From assembly GCF_003387155.1 (NCBI RefSeq), contig NZ_QUMT01000004.1, positions 248,001 to 312,000 of the forward strand: a stretch of 64,000 bases of DNA, in the 5' to 3' direction. Both the position numbers and the translations under genes were made by a program. Every line of letters starts with the position of its first letter. Position 1 is the first letter of the stretch. Shown here piece by piece: positions 63,995-64,000 of this stretch. Origin of the DNA: Roseateles depolymerans (GTDB taxonomy: Bacteria; Pseudomonadota; Gammaproteobacteria; Burkholderiales; Burkholderiaceae_C). Below the pieces are notes generated by a model. The model worked only from the letters and a program-made list of their open reading frames with translations, was not told the origin of the DNA and searched no databases.

Positions 63995-64000
63995 CGCTCC

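Overview
The window is high-GC DNA of a betaproteobacterium, order Burkholderiales, most like the Roseateles/Mitsuaria/Rubrivivax group. The basis is the order mnmE-yidC-yidD-rnpA-rpmH diverging from dnaA-dnaN-gyrB, the protein sequences, and the chitinase, RtcR and cofactor-free dehalogenase content. It spans the chromosomal replication origin. The species call is inference; no search or GC calculation was run.

Layout. (1) 1-9.4 kb is the origin core: leftward mnmE (cut by the window edge), yidC, yidD, rnpA and rpmH, and rightward dnaA, dnaN and gyrB, with terminators after yidC and gyrB. DnaA-box-like sites lie at the dnaA promoter and, unusually, in a cluster inside an insertion of rnpA. 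(2) 9.4-22.1 kb is an accessory island. It has a two-gene unit of large unrecognised proteins (590 and 1,169 aa) and a 439-aa protein whose N-terminal tail resembles that of many DUF4157/contractile-injection-associated proteins. It also has a complete IS1182-family element, an orphan 150-bp end of a sister IS copy, a short-form pyrF beside a small membrane protein, and a chlorite-dismutase-like gene bounded like an integron cassette. (3) 22.1-34.1 kb holds a peroxiredoxin, a DMT exporter, two gene remnants, an exported crotonase-fold protein and a LysR regulator, followed by uncharacterised genes. Those include a SWIM-finger/DUF6493-like pair and a probable orphan type VI secretion immunity gene. 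(4) 34.1-49 kb is metabolic and surface functions: AraC/SDR, quinone oxidoreductase/LysR, an MFS transporter, a lipoprotein phosphoesterase, a chitinase, an SDR, a GH15 glucoamylase, an acyltransferase and a chemoreceptor. (5) 49-64 kb holds rtcR, a type II restriction-modification pair, a DMT/LysR pair, a haloacetate dehalogenase, a tartrate dehydrogenase, secreted proteins and a glycosyltransferase, ending with rtcBA behind a near-perfect sigma-54 promoter.

How genes work together. YidC, YidD, RnpA and L34 form the usual membrane insertion/RNA processing cluster. RtcR at 49-50.6 kb very probably activates the rtcBA RNA repair operon 11 kb away through the sigma-54 site at 61363-61377, which has two 15-bp repeats upstream. 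Four regulators (25.2, 34.1, 37.1 and 54.7 kb) sit beside the genes they probably control. No rRNA, tRNA or CRISPR array was seen.
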